The position numbers and the translations under genes are program-made. The notes below the pieces were generated by a model. The model searched no databases, was not told the DNA's origin, and worked only from the letters and a program-made list of their open reading frames with translations. This document shows, one piece after another, positions 33,611-42,364 of a DNA stretch of 64,000 bases (the stretch's first letter is position 1; the number at the start of each line of letters is the position of its first letter). The stretch spans positions 9,466 to 73,465 of the forward strand of contig DLSX01000126.1 in the NCBI GenBank assembly GCA_002500765.1, given 5' to 3'. This DNA is from Neorhizobium sp. UBA7851 (lineage in GTDB: Bacteria > Pseudomonadota > Alphaproteobacteria > Rhizobiales > Rhizobiaceae).

Positions 33611-34267
33611 TCAGATCTTCAGGATCGGCTGCATCAGCCGCACAATCCAACTTGAAAATTTCAGCGGCGCCTCGGTAACGGCAAGGCAGATGCAATCCTC
33701 GCCGTCTGTCGCGGTGGGCGTATGAAGAAGATCGCCGTCCGCTTCCTCTATATCGCCTCGCGCGAACAGGTCGTCGCCATCGCGAAAACTGCCGGCCAGA
33801 ACAAGCGTCAGTTCACGGCCCTCGTGTGTGTGCTCCGGCACCGGCTTGCCGGCCGGAATGCGCAAGAGCCTCACCTGCGTGCCGGGGTCCTTCGTATCGA
33901 TCAGGATCTGATAAGCTCCACGACCCAGCGCCCGCCATTTCAGGTCGGCAAGGTCGCCACCCAGATACGACCGCAACGGTTCGGGCAGCACCGCAGCCGA
34001 CGCGTTTTTCACAACGGTCGGCTTGATTTCCTCAGCTTTGATGTTGATCGCACCGGCCTTGAAACGAGCCCAGGATTCGTCTTCATTGCCGCTGTCGCCT
34101 GCTTTGTCGAGCAGCGCTCCGGCAGCGCCTTCCATGGCGGAAAGACGCCCGCGACATTCGGGGCAAAGCGCCAGATGGCTCGCAACCGCAAGGCTCCATC
34201 CCTCAGACAGGCTTCCCGAAGCATAGTCGATCAGGAATGCATCGCTGATATGATGCTTCACACTCAT
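33611..34267 (-). CDS. chrR: ChrR-type zinc-binding anti-sigma factor
   Basis: About 218 residues. The N-terminal anti-sigma domain holds zinc ligands (HH near residue 5, HLALCPEC near 31-38) and sequesters RpoE. The C-terminal cupin domain (from about residue 115) carries EHTHEGRELTLVLAG and a later histidine, a second metal site needed for the singlet-oxygen response in Rhodobacter. The start overlaps the rpoE stop (ATGA), a typical sigma/anti-sigma pair. Confidence 0.93.
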   Translation of the reverse strand: MSVKHHISDAFLIDYASGSLSEGWSLAVASHLALCPECRGRLSAMEGAAGALLDKAGDSGNEDESWARFKAGAINIKAEEIKPTVVKNASAAVLPEPLRSYLGGDLADLKWRALGRGAYQILIDTKDPGTQVRLLRIPAGKPVPEHTHEGRELTLVLAGSFRDGDDLFARGDIEEADGDLLHTPTATDGEDCICLAVTEAPLKFSSWIVRLMQPILKI

Positions 34268-34848
34268 AGCCGGCCCTCCAGCGATGAACGAAGTTTTTCG
34301 AAAGCCAGCCTGATGCGTGATTTAACCGTCCCGAGAGGAACGCCGAGATCACGGGCGATTGTGGAATGCGACACGTCATCGAAGAAGGCTCGCCGCAATA
34401 CGTCGAGCTGTTCCTCCGGCAGTGTCTCCATAGCACCGCGCAGTAACTGAGCCTCCTGAAGCTGCTGAAATTCCTGATCGGCGGGAGCAACGTCATCAGC
34501 GACAAATGCCGGATCGTTGACGTCGAATTCCGGACGTTTGCGACGGAAGGCGTCGATCCGCACATTGCGTGCGATCGTGTAGATCCATGCCGACACATTG
34601 CCGCGCGCCGGATCGAATTGACTGGCCTTGTTCCACACCGCAGTCATGGTTTCCTGCATCAGCTCCTCAGCAGCCTGCCGGTCCTTGGTCTTGGCTGCCA
34701 TAAAGCTGCGGATACGCGGAGCGTAGAAGCGGAATATCGCTTCGAATGCGTCGGCGCTGCGCTCCCGTCCGACGATGGAAAGGAGCCGCACCATCTCTGC
34801 TTTCGCGAGATCGTCGGCCGCCAAGCCACCGGAGTTTTTCTTGTTCAT
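34264..34848 (-). CDS. rpoE: RpoE-like ECF sigma factor partnered with ChrR
   Basis: About 194 residues. Region 2 (RSADAFEAIFRFYAPRIRSFMAA to GNVSAWIYTIARNVRIDAFRRKR) binds the -10 element, and region 4 (LPEEQLDVLRRAFFDDVSHSTIARDLGVPLGTVKSRIRLAF) the -35. The ATG before NKKNSGG is chosen; a longer in-frame start would overlap its own promoter candidate. ChrR should hold it inactive until singlet oxygen or organic peroxide stress, then it activates its own operon and the divergent lipid genes. Confidence 0.94.
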   Translation of the reverse strand: MNKKNSGGLAADDLAKAEMVRLLSIVGRERSADAFEAIFRFYAPRIRSFMAAKTKDRQAAEELMQETMTAVWNKASQFDPARGNVSAWIYTIARNVRIDAFRRKRPEFDVNDPAFVADDVAPADQEFQQLQEAQLLRGAMETLPEEQLDVLRRAFFDDVSHSTIARDLGVPLGTVKSRIRLAFEKLRSSLEGRL

Positions 34849-34946
34849 CCCGAGCCCATGCGCTGCTTGTCCCGTCAGCCTGAAGGGCGACGGCCGGTAC
34901 ATTTGCCATTTATCAAGCGAGATAGGCGAGCTCAAGTTCATGGCAA

Positions 34947-34976
34947 GCTTTACGAAGGACTTACAAACACGGATCA
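34947..34976 (-). promoter_or_regulatory. Candidate RpoE promoter of rpoE-chrR
   Basis: TGATCC, 18 bases, TAAAGC on the minus strand, about 100 bases upstream of rpoE. The -35 matches the TGATC-type element reported for ChrR-linked RpoE promoters, implying autoregulation. Confidence 0.65.
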
Positions 34977-34998
34977 CAGCCCTTGTGATTTTTTGAAG

Positions 34999-35028
34999 AG
35001 ATCCGATTGTCGTCCTGGTTCGTATTGC
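34999..35028 (+). promoter_or_regulatory. Candidate RpoE promoter of the amine oxidase-DUF1365-cfa operon
   Basis: AGATCC, 18 bases, TATTGC on the plus strand, with the -10 about 28 bases before the amine oxidase ATG. Same GATCC-N18-TA layout as the divergent rpoE promoter. Confidence 0.65.
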
Positions 35029-35055
35029 ACAGCAGAGAAGCGTGAGGATGCAGGG

Positions 35056-36411
35056 ATGACGCCTTTGCCTGGGAACTTTGAACGGGAAGCAAAAAAGATC
35101 GCGGTCATCGGATCAGGCATCAGCGGCCTTTCCTGTGCATGGCTGCTGTCAAAGGGCAATGACGTCACCCTTTATGAAGCCTCCGACAGATTGGGCGGCC
35201 ACGCCAATACCGTGAATGTCGCCATGGAAGGCCGCAACATTGCGGTCGATACCGGCTTCATCGTCTATAACGAAACCAATTATCCGAACCTCGTCGCTCT
35301 GTTCGATCATCTGCAGGTGCCGACAATCGCGTCAGACATGTCCTTTGCCGCCTCGATGGATGACGGCGGCTTCGAATATAGTGGTACCGGTCTCAAAGGA
35401 CTTCTCGGCCAGAAACGCAACGCGCTTCGTCCACGCTTCTGGATCATGCTGCGCGACCTCATCAAGTTCTACAGGGAATCTCCCGGTCTTCTCGATCAAC
35501 CAAACACTCAGGATGTGACGCTCGGCGAATATCTCCGTAACGCAGGTTATTCTCCAGCCTTCATCAACGACCATTTGATGCCGATGGGCGCCGCGATCTG
35601 GTCGACGACCGCGGCGGAGATGCATGATTATCCGCTGCACGCCTTCCTGCGCTTTTTCGTCAACCATGGCCTGCTGCTTCTATCCGGCAGGCCGCAATGG
35701 CGAACCGTCGAAAGAGGAAGCCGCGAATATGTCACGCGCCTCGCCGCCGATTTCAGTGGATCGCTGAGGCTTTCCACTTCAGTTGCGTCGATCCGTCGGG
35801 CAGCAAACGGCGTGACCGTGACCGATATAAGTGGCCATTCGGACCAGTTCGATGACGTGGTGATCGCTGCCCATGCGGATGAGGCGCTGAACATGCTGGC
35901 GGATGCCGATCACCATGAACGGAACCTGCTTGGCACCTTCGGTTATACCCGCAACAAGGCAGTCCTCCACAGCGATCCGGCCCTGATGCCGAAACATCGG
36001 AATGTCTGGTCGAGTTGGAACTACATGAGTACCAATAAAAACACCGGAGATCAGCAGCTCTGCGTCACCTACTGGATGAACAGGCTTCAGAAGCTCGACA
36101 CGGACCGACCTCTATTCCTCACCCTCAATCCCAACCGGGAGCTGCAGCCGCATCTTATCCACGGCATCTATGACTATACCCACCCACGTTTTGATACGCG
36201 CGCACTGCAAGCCCAGAATGACCTCTGGCAGCTGCAGGGCCGCAACCGCACATGGTTCTGCGGTGCCTATTTCGGCAGCGGCTTTCACGAGGATGGCCTG
36301 CAGTCGGGGCTTGCCGTTGCTGAAGCTCTGGGAGGCAACCGCCGTCCATGGAGCGTAGAAAACGAATCCGGCAGGATCAGGATTTCGGAGTTTAGCGAGG
36401 CCGCCGAATGA
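35056..36411 (+). CDS. FAD-dependent amine oxidase/desaturase-type oxidoreductase
   Basis: A flavoprotein of about 451 residues. The FAD Rossmann motif (IAVIGSGISGLSCAWLL) is near residue 15, followed by RLGGHANTV, typical of NAD(P)-binding amine oxidase-like proteins; the C terminus has WFCGAYFGSGFHEDGLQSG. Homologues sit beside cfa-type genes in many RpoE-ChrR regulons and have been linked in Rhodobacter to membrane fatty acid modification. The exact reaction here is inference. The start of the next gene overlaps its stop. Confidence 0.85.
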   Translation: MTPLPGNFEREAKKIAVIGSGISGLSCAWLLSKGNDVTLYEASDRLGGHANTVNVAMEGRNIAVDTGFIVYNETNYPNLVALFDHLQVPTIASDMSFAASMDDGGFEYSGTGLKGLLGQKRNALRPRFWIMLRDLIKFYRESPGLLDQPNTQDVTLGEYLRNAGYSPAFINDHLMPMGAAIWSTTAAEMHDYPLHAFLRFFVNHGLLLLSGRPQWRTVERGSREYVTRLAADFSGSLRLSTSVASIRRAANGVTVTDISGHSDQFDDVVIAAHADEALNMLADADHHERNLLGTFGYTRNKAVLHSDPALMPKHRNVWSSWNYMSTNKNTGDQQLCVTYWMNRLQKLDTDRPLFLTLNPNRELQPHLIHGIYDYTHPRFDTRALQAQNDLWQLQGRNRTWFCGAYFGSGFHEDGLQSGLAVAEALGGNRRPWSVENESGRIRISEFSEAAE

Positions 36412-37205
36412 GCGTGACCTCCAGCATTTATGCCGGCACCGTTGTCCACACGAGATCGAGGCCCAAACGGCATAACCTGAGCTACAGCGTTTTCTCATTG
36501 CTGCTTGATCTCGACGAGCTCGCGGCGCTGGACAGGACCCTGCGTCTCTTCGGCGTCAATCGTCGCGGCCTGTTCAGTTTTTGGGAAAAGGATCACGGTG
36601 AAGGCACCCCGGCTGGGTTGAAGGACTGGGTAACGGACCAGCTTTCCAAGGCCGGCATCACCACCAATGACCTGCGCGTAAAGGTTCTCTGCTACCCGCG
36701 CATCTTTGGTTACGTCTTTAATCCGCTAACCGTCTACTTCTGCTACGGTCCGGCGAATAAACTGCGCGCCGTCATCTACGAGGTCTGCAACACCTTCCAT
36801 GAACGCCATGCCTATATTATTCCGGCAGATGCCGAAGATGGCGAACAGATAAGCCATTCCTGCAGCAAGGGTCTTTATGTTTCTCCCTTCGTGCCGATGG
36901 ATTGCAACTACGACTTTACCGTCAGGACACCTGCGGACCAGGTCCGCATCGCCATCAAGGAGTCTGACGGTGATGGAGTGTTTCTCTACGCGATGTTCCA
37001 GGGCAAGCGCCTGGCCCTCACCGATCGGGGACTGGCGATTGCCTTTCTTCGGTACCCGCTGATGACACTCAAGGTAACCGCAGCCATTCACTGGGAAGCG
37101 TTTCTTCTATGGCTGAAACGGGTACCCGTTCATCGCCACGCACGCGCCGCCTCGCCAAGAGCAAGCACCATCGTTATTCATAATACACGGACGGAGGCCC
37201 GCTGA
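36408..37205 (+). CDS. DUF1365 family protein
   Basis: About 265 residues. SSIYAGTVVHTRSRPKRHNLSYSVF at the N terminus and VLCYPRIFGYVFNPLTVYFCY in the middle are the DUF1365 hallmarks. It overlaps both neighbours (ATGA with the oxidase gene, one base with cfa), so the three are a coupled operon. Biochemical role is not established; the persistent partnership suggests a step in fatty acyl modification. Confidence 0.88.
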   Translation: MSVTSSIYAGTVVHTRSRPKRHNLSYSVFSLLLDLDELAALDRTLRLFGVNRRGLFSFWEKDHGEGTPAGLKDWVTDQLSKAGITTNDLRVKVLCYPRIFGYVFNPLTVYFCYGPANKLRAVIYEVCNTFHERHAYIIPADAEDGEQISHSCSKGLYVSPFVPMDCNYDFTVRTPADQVRIAIKESDGDGVFLYAMFQGKRLALTDRGLAIAFLRYPLMTLKVTAAIHWEAFLLWLKRVPVHRHARAASPRASTIVIHNTRTEAR

Positions 37206-38416
37206 TGTCGGACGTCGATCACAAGCTTGAAATGCCGGTTTCGTCCTTTTCGCTCTTCGAAAAAATTCTCTGCCGCTGGGCCAATCGCCTTTCATCAGGT
37301 CAGTTGACGCTCCGCTTTTCGAGCGGCCGGGAAGCACGTTTCGTCGGAGAAACCGGTGGGCCGGCCGCCACGATCGAATTCAAAACCATGCGCCCTCTGC
37401 GACGTCTTGCCACCGGCGGCAGCCTTGGCTTTGCCACATCCTATCTGGACGGAGAATGGGAAACCCCTGATCTCGGCGCAGTCATGGATCTGGTCATCGC
37501 CAACGAATCCCGATGGCACGGCATCATGAAGGCAAGCCCCCTCACCGCGCTCCTTGCCCGCATGCGCCATCGTCTGAATCGCAATTCGAAGGCCGGTAGC
37601 CGTCGCAACATCGCCTATCATTACGATCTGGGGAACGCGTTCTACGGGCAATGGCTCGACGAGACGATGACCTATTCCTCCGCCCTTTTCTCCGCTGCGC
37701 GCGAAAACCTCGCCGACGCACAGAAAGCAAAATACCGGCGCATCATCCAGGAACTGAATATCAACAAGGATGACCACGTTCTTGAGATCGGCTGCGGCTG
37801 GGGCGGCTTTGCCGAACAGGCCATTCGCACGACCGGATGCCGCCTCACCGGACTGACGCTATCGAAGGAACAGGCCGCATTCGCAAAAGAGCGGCTGCGG
37901 CAAGCAGGCTTGTCAGAGCGCGCCGAGATCCGGCTGGAAGACTACCGCGACTGCAAAGGCAGCTTCACCAAGATCGTTTCGATCGAGATGTTCGAAGCGG
38001 TTGGCGAAGAAAACTGGCCCACCTATTTCGACCGGTTGCGATCGATGCTCTCTCCGGAAGGCCAGGCGCTCCTGCAGGTGATCACCATCGCCGAGGAGCG
38101 CTTCGCCCACTACCGCACCCACGCCGACTTCATCCAGGCCTACATTTTCCCGGGGGGCATGTTGCCAAGCATCCCGGCGTTCGAAAACGCGGCACAGACA
38201 TCCGGGCTTTCCATTGAAGATCGCTTCTGTTTCGGCCGTGACTACGAACACACGCTCCTCTTGTGGGACAAGGCGTTCAGGGAAAACTGGCAGAAGATCG
38301 TGTCGATCGGCTTCGACGAACGCTTCTTCCACATGTGGCACTATTACCTGCAATATTGCGCCGCAGGCTTCCGCACCGGCCGTCTCGATGTCGTACAGTT
38401 CAGGCTTGCTCGTTAG
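37205..38416 (+). CDS. cfa: Cyclopropane-fatty-acyl-phospholipid synthase family methyltransferase
   Basis: A SAM-dependent methyltransferase of about 403 residues of the CFA synthase family. IAYHYDLGNAFY and MTYSSALF precede the SAM-binding VLEIGCGWGGFAEQAI (about residue 195), and FDRLRSMLSPEGQALLQ and FPGGMLPS follow. It modifies unsaturated acyl chains of membrane phospholipids; the exact product (cyclopropane, methylated or furan precursor) cannot be told from sequence. The 3' end overlaps the convergent SDR gene by four bases. Confidence 0.9.
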   Translation: MSDVDHKLEMPVSSFSLFEKILCRWANRLSSGQLTLRFSSGREARFVGETGGPAATIEFKTMRPLRRLATGGSLGFATSYLDGEWETPDLGAVMDLVIANESRWHGIMKASPLTALLARMRHRLNRNSKAGSRRNIAYHYDLGNAFYGQWLDETMTYSSALFSAARENLADAQKAKYRRIIQELNINKDDHVLEIGCGWGGFAEQAIRTTGCRLTGLTLSKEQAAFAKERLRQAGLSERAEIRLEDYRDCKGSFTKIVSIEMFEAVGEENWPTYFDRLRSMLSPEGQALLQVITIAEERFAHYRTHADFIQAYIFPGGMLPSIPAFENAAQTSGLSIEDRFCFGRDYEHTLLLWDKAFRENWQKIVSIGFDERFFHMWHYYLQYCAAGFRTGRLDVVQFRLAR

Positions 38417-39189
38417 CCCTCCTTCCGAAGCATCCTGCGCGTGACCGCAAGGCTAAATGCATAAGGCATTGCCGCAAGCAGCTTCATCGCCACCTTCATC
38501 TTCCACGGGAAGACGATTTCGAACCGTTTGCTGTCGAGCCCTTTGAGGATGGCCTCTGCCGCCTCGTCCTCCCTGATCAGGAAGGGCATCGGAAAGTCGT
38601 TCGTTTTCGTCATGGGCGTATCGACGAAGCCGGGATTGATGACCTGCAGCACAACCCCTTCACGTTCCAGCTGCGGCCTCAAAGCCTCGCAAAGCGTAAT
38701 CAGCGCCGATTTCGTCGCGCCATAGATCCCGCCGCCCGGCAGGCCGATATAACCGGCAACGGAGGCGATCACCGCAACATGCCCGCGACGTCGCGCGATC
38801 ATCGGCGCCATCACCGCCTGCAGCGCATGGCCGGTGCCGGCGACATTCAGATTGAACAGCTCCGCCAGTTTATCCGCATCGAACCCGCGTGCACTTTCAC
38901 GCACGTAACCACCGGCCGAAAACAAGGCGAGATCGATTGGCCCGATCGATAGCTCGATATCTTGAACGGCATCCCTCAAGGCCTGCCCATCCGTGATGTC
39001 GAGAGGATAGGCGTGGATGAAGCCCGGCCGTTCTGCCGCAAGCGCTTCAAGCTTCTCAACCGAGCGCGCGCTAACGGCGACCCGCCAGCCTTGATCCGCC
39101 AGTTTCAGCGCGACCGCACGGCCTATGCCGGAGCTTGCGCCTGTGATCCATGCGAGCTTTGTTCCTGTTGCCGTTTCCGCCAAAGTCAT
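38413..39189 (-). CDS. Short-chain dehydrogenase/reductase
   Basis: A classical SDR of about 258 residues: ITGASSGIGRAVA for NAD(P) binding near residue 15, the NAG-equivalent LFSAGGY, and the catalytic YxxxK in YGATKSAL. The C-terminal RMLRKEG tail is basic and preceded by a hydrophobic stretch. Its own GATCC-N18-TA promoter candidate places it in the RpoE regulon. A GGAGG box directly abuts the ATG, so the true start could differ slightly. Confidence 0.87.
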   Translation of the reverse strand: MTLAETATGTKLAWITGASSGIGRAVALKLADQGWRVAVSARSVEKLEALAAERPGFIHAYPLDITDGQALRDAVQDIELSIGPIDLALFSAGGYVRESARGFDADKLAELFNLNVAGTGHALQAVMAPMIARRRGHVAVIASVAGYIGLPGGGIYGATKSALITLCEALRPQLEREGVVLQVINPGFVDTPMTKTNDFPMPFLIREDEAAEAILKGLDSKRFEIVFPWKMKVAMKLLAAMPYAFSLAVTRRMLRKEG

Positions 39190-39206
39190 CCTCCATCATC
39201 CGGTCT

Positions 39207-39236
39207 CTGATACGTAGAACGGCAGTGATCGGATCC
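39207..39236 (-). promoter_or_regulatory. Candidate RpoE promoter of the SDR gene
   Basis: GGATCC, 18 bases, TATCAG on the minus strand, with the -10 about 18 bases before the SDR ATG. Third copy of the same promoter layout in this locus. Confidence 0.62.
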
Positions 39237-39267
39237 CCGCGACGCAGAATTCACATCATCGGAAATA

Positions 39268-39993
39268 TCACTCCAAAGGGACAGCATCTTTCGGCTTACG
39301 CTCGATGAAGCGGCGGGCCAACAGCCAGCATCCTGCCGCCCAGACTGCACCGGCGCACCAGCCACCCAGCACGTCGGTTGGATAATGGACGCCAAGATAA
39401 AGGCGGGAAAGGCCGATAATGAGAGTCAGAAAAATACCCGCTGTCATCAGGAATATCCGCGTCGCCCGATATTGTTCCGCCCGCGAAAGCAGTGCCGCGA
39501 GTGTCAAATAGGTGACGGCCGAAAGCATCGCATGGCCACTCGGAAAGCTCATGTCGTGAACTTCCACCAGGTGCGGCACGATTTCCGGACGAGGTCGCGC
39601 GACAACGAGCTTCAGTGCGCTGCTGACCAGCCAGCCTCCGGCGATCGAGAGAAACATGAAGACGGCGATTGCCGTTTGCCGGGCCAGAAGAAGATAGACA
39701 ACCGCCAGAATGGTCATCAGCGAAAGAACCGTGACGCCGCCGAGTGCAGTGATATCGCCGACGGCATACGTCACCCAGGATGGGGCGATAGGAACGGCAA
39801 GGTCGGTTGCCTGTCTCAGCGACAGCAGAATTTTCTCGTCGAAGGCATGCGTGTCCCCTTCGATCACCTCTCCAGTCAGCGTCAGGAACGCAAAGATCCC
39901 ACCAGCCATCAAGGCAAAGGTAATGAGCCCGATGGGCTCGAAGGTCATGAACCGGTGAATGAGCCTCTGACGGATACGCTGGTTGAGTGGCAT
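39268..39993 (-). CDS. PAP2-family membrane phosphatase
   Basis: About 241 residues with six hydrophobic segments. The tripartite phosphatase signature is complete: KLVVARPRP, then SFPSGHAM, then SRLYLGVHYPTD. Such enzymes dephosphorylate phosphatidic acid, undecaprenyl diphosphate or related lipids at the periplasmic face. I found no RpoE-type promoter for it. Confidence 0.9.
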   Translation of the reverse strand: MPLNQRIRQRLIHRFMTFEPIGLITFALMAGGIFAFLTLTGEVIEGDTHAFDEKILLSLRQATDLAVPIAPSWVTYAVGDITALGGVTVLSLMTILAVVYLLLARQTAIAVFMFLSIAGGWLVSSALKLVVARPRPEIVPHLVEVHDMSFPSGHAMLSAVTYLTLAALLSRAEQYRATRIFLMTAGIFLTLIIGLSRLYLGVHYPTDVLGGWCAGAVWAAGCWLLARRFIERKPKDAVPLE

Positions 39994-40224
39994 GCTGTCT
40001 CGCTGGCTTGTTAAATGTCCAGTCTAGATAGGACAAAGGCGCCGCCACGCAAGAATTCGACGGGTCATTCCGTTGATATTGACCTCTGGCACGTCCTGAC
40101 GATCATCTGCCGCTGCGCCAACCCGCTTGCACTGATTCTAGGTCGACGAAAACCGAATGCGGCTCTGCGCACAAGCAAAACGGACTCGGCGAAACGATGA
40201 TGGGGCAGATAGAAGGAGGACCTG

Positions 40225-40647
40225 ATGCCGCAAACAATGCTTTCCGTCTCCACCCACGGCCAGGGCCTTTACGAATTCACCGATCAGGCAGACGCCTTCG
40301 TCCGCAACCATCATGTCGGCCAGGGACTGCTGACGGTTTTTGTCCGGCATACGTCCTGCTCCCTACTCATTCAGGAAAATGCCGATCCCGACGTGCAGAG
40401 GGATTTGAAAACCTTTTTCGGTCGGCTGGTTCCTCCGTCGATCCATCCCGACATGAGCTGGGTCGTGCATACCGCGGAGGGTCCGGATGACATGCCGGCC
40501 CATATCAAGGCGGCATTGACGGCGGTCTCCATCACTATTCCCGTCAACGCAGGACAGCTGATGCTCGGCACATGGCAGGGCATATATCTGTTTGAACACC
40601 GCGACCAGCCGCACCGCCGCGAGATCGTTCTTCACCTTTCTGCCTGA
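40225..40647 (+). CDS. YjbQ/UPF0047 family protein
   Basis: About 140 residues. The family motif HTSCSLLIQENADPDVQRDL lies near residue 46 and the C terminus ends HRREIVLHLSA. Members have been reported to have thiamine-phosphate-synthase-like activity, but the physiological role is unsettled. A strong AAGGAGG box precedes the ATG. Confidence 0.9.
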   Translation: MPQTMLSVSTHGQGLYEFTDQADAFVRNHHVGQGLLTVFVRHTSCSLLIQENADPDVQRDLKTFFGRLVPPSIHPDMSWVVHTAEGPDDMPAHIKAALTAVSITIPVNAGQLMLGTWQGIYLFEHRDQPHRREIVLHLSA

Positions 40648-40678
40648 CCGCGATCACCCTTCACCGCGCTGAACCGAA

Positions 40679-40708
40679 CCTGAACATGCCCTTGGGCATA
40701 CGTTCAGG
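40679..40708 (+). terminator. Hairpin after the YjbQ gene
   Basis: CCTGAAC pairs with GTTCAGG, enclosing an inner ATGCCC/GGGCAT stem with a two-base bulge. It lacks a T run; a processing or weak termination site is possible. Confidence 0.45.
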
Positions 40709-40779
40709 CTGCGGATCCTAATCTCCGGCCATCGCCTGATATGGCGAACAGAAAAACTGCTGCAACCGGAGGATCATCC

Positions 40780-41130
40780 ATGACCAGTTTGCTCACCAGG
40801 ATCGGCCTTGCCGCGATCGTTGCCCTGAGCGGCATCTCCGCCACCGCCTCCACCGCGGCCGCTTCGGATCGCGGCTTTGGCATCAACGGCAACGGCATCT
40901 ATGTTCAATATTACGACCGGCGCGACCGGGAGCGCGATTGGCGACGTCATCAAGGCCGCCCCGGCTGCTCTCCAGCACGGGCACTCGACAAGGCCGAACG
41001 TATGGGCCTGAGGCGTGTCCGCGTCGTCGACGCCTCTCGCCGTGCCATCGTCGTTGTCGGTCGCGACCGCCAGGGCCGTGATCGCGTGGTTTTTGCCAAT
41101 GAGCGTGGCTGCCCGGTCATCCGTCGCTAG
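40780..41130 (+). CDS. Small exported basic protein of unknown function
   Basis: About 116 residues. A signal peptide (SLLTRIGLAAIVALSG, cleavage near TAAASD) is followed by a glycine/tyrosine stretch and then an arginine- and aspartate-rich mature part with two cysteines. The ATG with the GGAGG box is chosen. I do not recognise a named family; the pattern suits small periplasmic rhizobial proteins. A bidirectional terminator follows. Confidence 0.7.
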   Translation: MTSLLTRIGLAAIVALSGISATASTAAASDRGFGINGNGIYVQYYDRRDRERDWRRHQGRPGCSPARALDKAERMGLRRVRVVDASRRAIVVVGRDRQGRDRVVFANERGCPVIRR

Positions 41131-41166
41131 GACGTTAACCTCGGCCCCCAAAGCCCTATCGACACA

Positions 41167-41202
41167 TGAAGAACCCGGCCAGTTTCCTGGCCGGGTTCTT
41201 CA
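41167..41202. terminator. Bidirectional terminator between convergent genes
   Basis: A perfect 16-bp inverted repeat (5' arm TGAAGAACCCGGCCAG) around a TTTC loop, between two convergent genes. A stem of this length is a strong terminator candidate. Confidence 0.85.
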
Positions 41203-41226
41203 TTTACGCCTCTTGCGACGATAATC

Positions 41227-41973
41227 TCATTGCTGCAGGGAAAACGTCACGTTGACGGTAACCGAATAAGTGCTTTCGCCAGCAGCAACCGGGACGGAGT
41301 CCGCGGCCATTTCCTTCGCCATCGCCATGCGCATCATCGGCTGTGCCATCGGGCGAACGGAGTTTTCACTCATCTCGATGATCCGGCCGAGCTTGACGCC
41401 GGCTGCTTCCGTCAAGGTCCTCGCCTTGGAAAGCGCCTGGGCAACGGCCTTCTTTCGAGCCTCTGTCAGTGCAGCTTCCGGATTGTCGTTGGAAAAACTG
41501 ATCTGGCCGCCCTCGTTGACACCCAGCTTCACCGATTGATCGAGAAGCGCCCCCAGCTTGGAAAGGTCGCGGACTCGCACGGTCAATGCATTGCTGACCT
41601 GATAACCGATGATCTTGCCGGGCTCGGAATTACCGTCTTTGGCGTCCGCCTGCTCGTGGCGGGGAAAAATCTGGAACTGGCTCGTCTGGATATCGCGTTC
41701 CTCGACGCCGCGTTCGCGAAGCGCGCCGACAACATTGCGCATTGCCGCATTATTCGCCGTCAGCGCTGCTTCCGCAGTTTCGGCCTGCTGCAGCACCGTC
41801 AGCGACAGGATGGCCATATCCGGCACGACAGCCACTTCCCCCTCTCCCGACACATTGATTTGCGCTTCACGCGGAGGCTGGTTTTCCTGAGCAAGAACGT
41901 TGCTGGACAAGGGACCGGCCAGCACCATCGGCATCAGGAGTGCTGCGCAAGCGAAATGGGTAATAGGCTTCAT
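41227..41973 (-). CDS. SIMPL (DUF541) domain periplasmic protein
   Basis: About 248 residues with a signal peptide (cleavage near VLAQ/EN). The SIMPL domain begins INVSGEGEVAVVPDMAILSLTV and continues with RDIQTSQFQIFP and KALSKARTLTEAAGVKLG-like segments. Bacterial members are periplasmic or membrane-associated with stress-protective roles that are poorly defined. I chose the ATG before KPITHF, which has an AAGGA box. Confidence 0.87.
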   Translation of the reverse strand: MKPITHFACAALLMPMVLAGPLSSNVLAQENQPPREAQINVSGEGEVAVVPDMAILSLTVLQQAETAEAALTANNAAMRNVVGALRERGVEERDIQTSQFQIFPRHEQADAKDGNSEPGKIIGYQVSNALTVRVRDLSKLGALLDQSVKLGVNEGGQISFSNDNPEAALTEARKKAVAQALSKARTLTEAAGVKLGRIIEMSENSVRPMAQPMMRMAMAKEMAADSVPVAAGESTYSVTVNVTFSLQQ

Positions 41974-42188
41974 CGGTTTTTCCTTGTTTCCAATCTTTAA
42001 GTCCGCCTTTCCCACAAGATGCCACTCGGACGGTGCTGAGGGAAAGCGGTTTTCCGGCAATAACGAACCCTACCTGCAGCTTCATTGTGAAGCTATTGCG
42101 GCAACCGCTTGTGACCGGTGAAGAATTACGTTAGAGCGGGCATCAAGGTGCGACGAACCATTGCGTCACACCACTGCCGTAACCGGCA

Positions 42189-42264
42189 GGGCCTGTAGCT
42201 CAATGGTTAGAGCCGGCGGCTCATAACCGCTTGGTTGGGGGTTCGAGTCCCTCCGGGCCCACCA
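42189..42264 (+). tRNA. tRNA-Ile(CAU), lysidine-type
   Basis: A 76-base cloverleaf with encoded CCA: acceptor GGGCCTG/CGGGCCC, D-stem GCTC, anticodon loop CTCATAA (anticodon CAT), T-loop GTTCGAGTC. The anticodon arm closely resembles E. coli tRNA-Ile2, which reads AUA after TilS converts the wobble C to lysidine, so I prefer Ile2 over elongator Met. The 3' end serves as attachment site for the adjacent integrated element and remains intact. Confidence 0.85.
42248..42264 (+). repeat. attL: tRNA-derived 17-base direct repeat
   Basis: TCCCTCCGGGCCCACCA, the 3' end of the tRNA gene including CCA. The same 17 bases recur exactly at the right end of the element. Confidence 0.9.
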
Positions 42265-42326
42265 GTCACCACTTAAGTGGTTGATATTCCGAAAAATCAA
42301 GAATTTTCAAGACAGTACAAGGCGCC

Positions 42327-42351
42327 TCTGCTACACAAGAACGCTACACAA
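42327..42351 (+). repeat. Integrase arm-site candidates, left end
   Basis: GCTACACAA occurs twice here, 13 bases apart, within 90 bases of attL and just before the integrase gene. The first copy extends to TCTGCTACACAA, found again at the right end. Confidence 0.55.
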
Positions 42352-42364
42352 GCGGGGCAAAGCG

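Noticed and set aside
34973..34989. ATCACA-N5-TGTGAT palindrome between the divergent rpoE and oxidase promoters
   Set aside because: The half-sites are in the wrong order for a CRP site (TGTGA-N6-TCACA), and it overlaps the proposed -35; I could not assign a regulator.
42189..42264. Elongator tRNA-Met reading of the CAT-anticodon tRNA
   Set aside because: The anticodon arm and variable region match tRNA-Ile2 of E. coli much better; not fully excluded without identity-element comparison.
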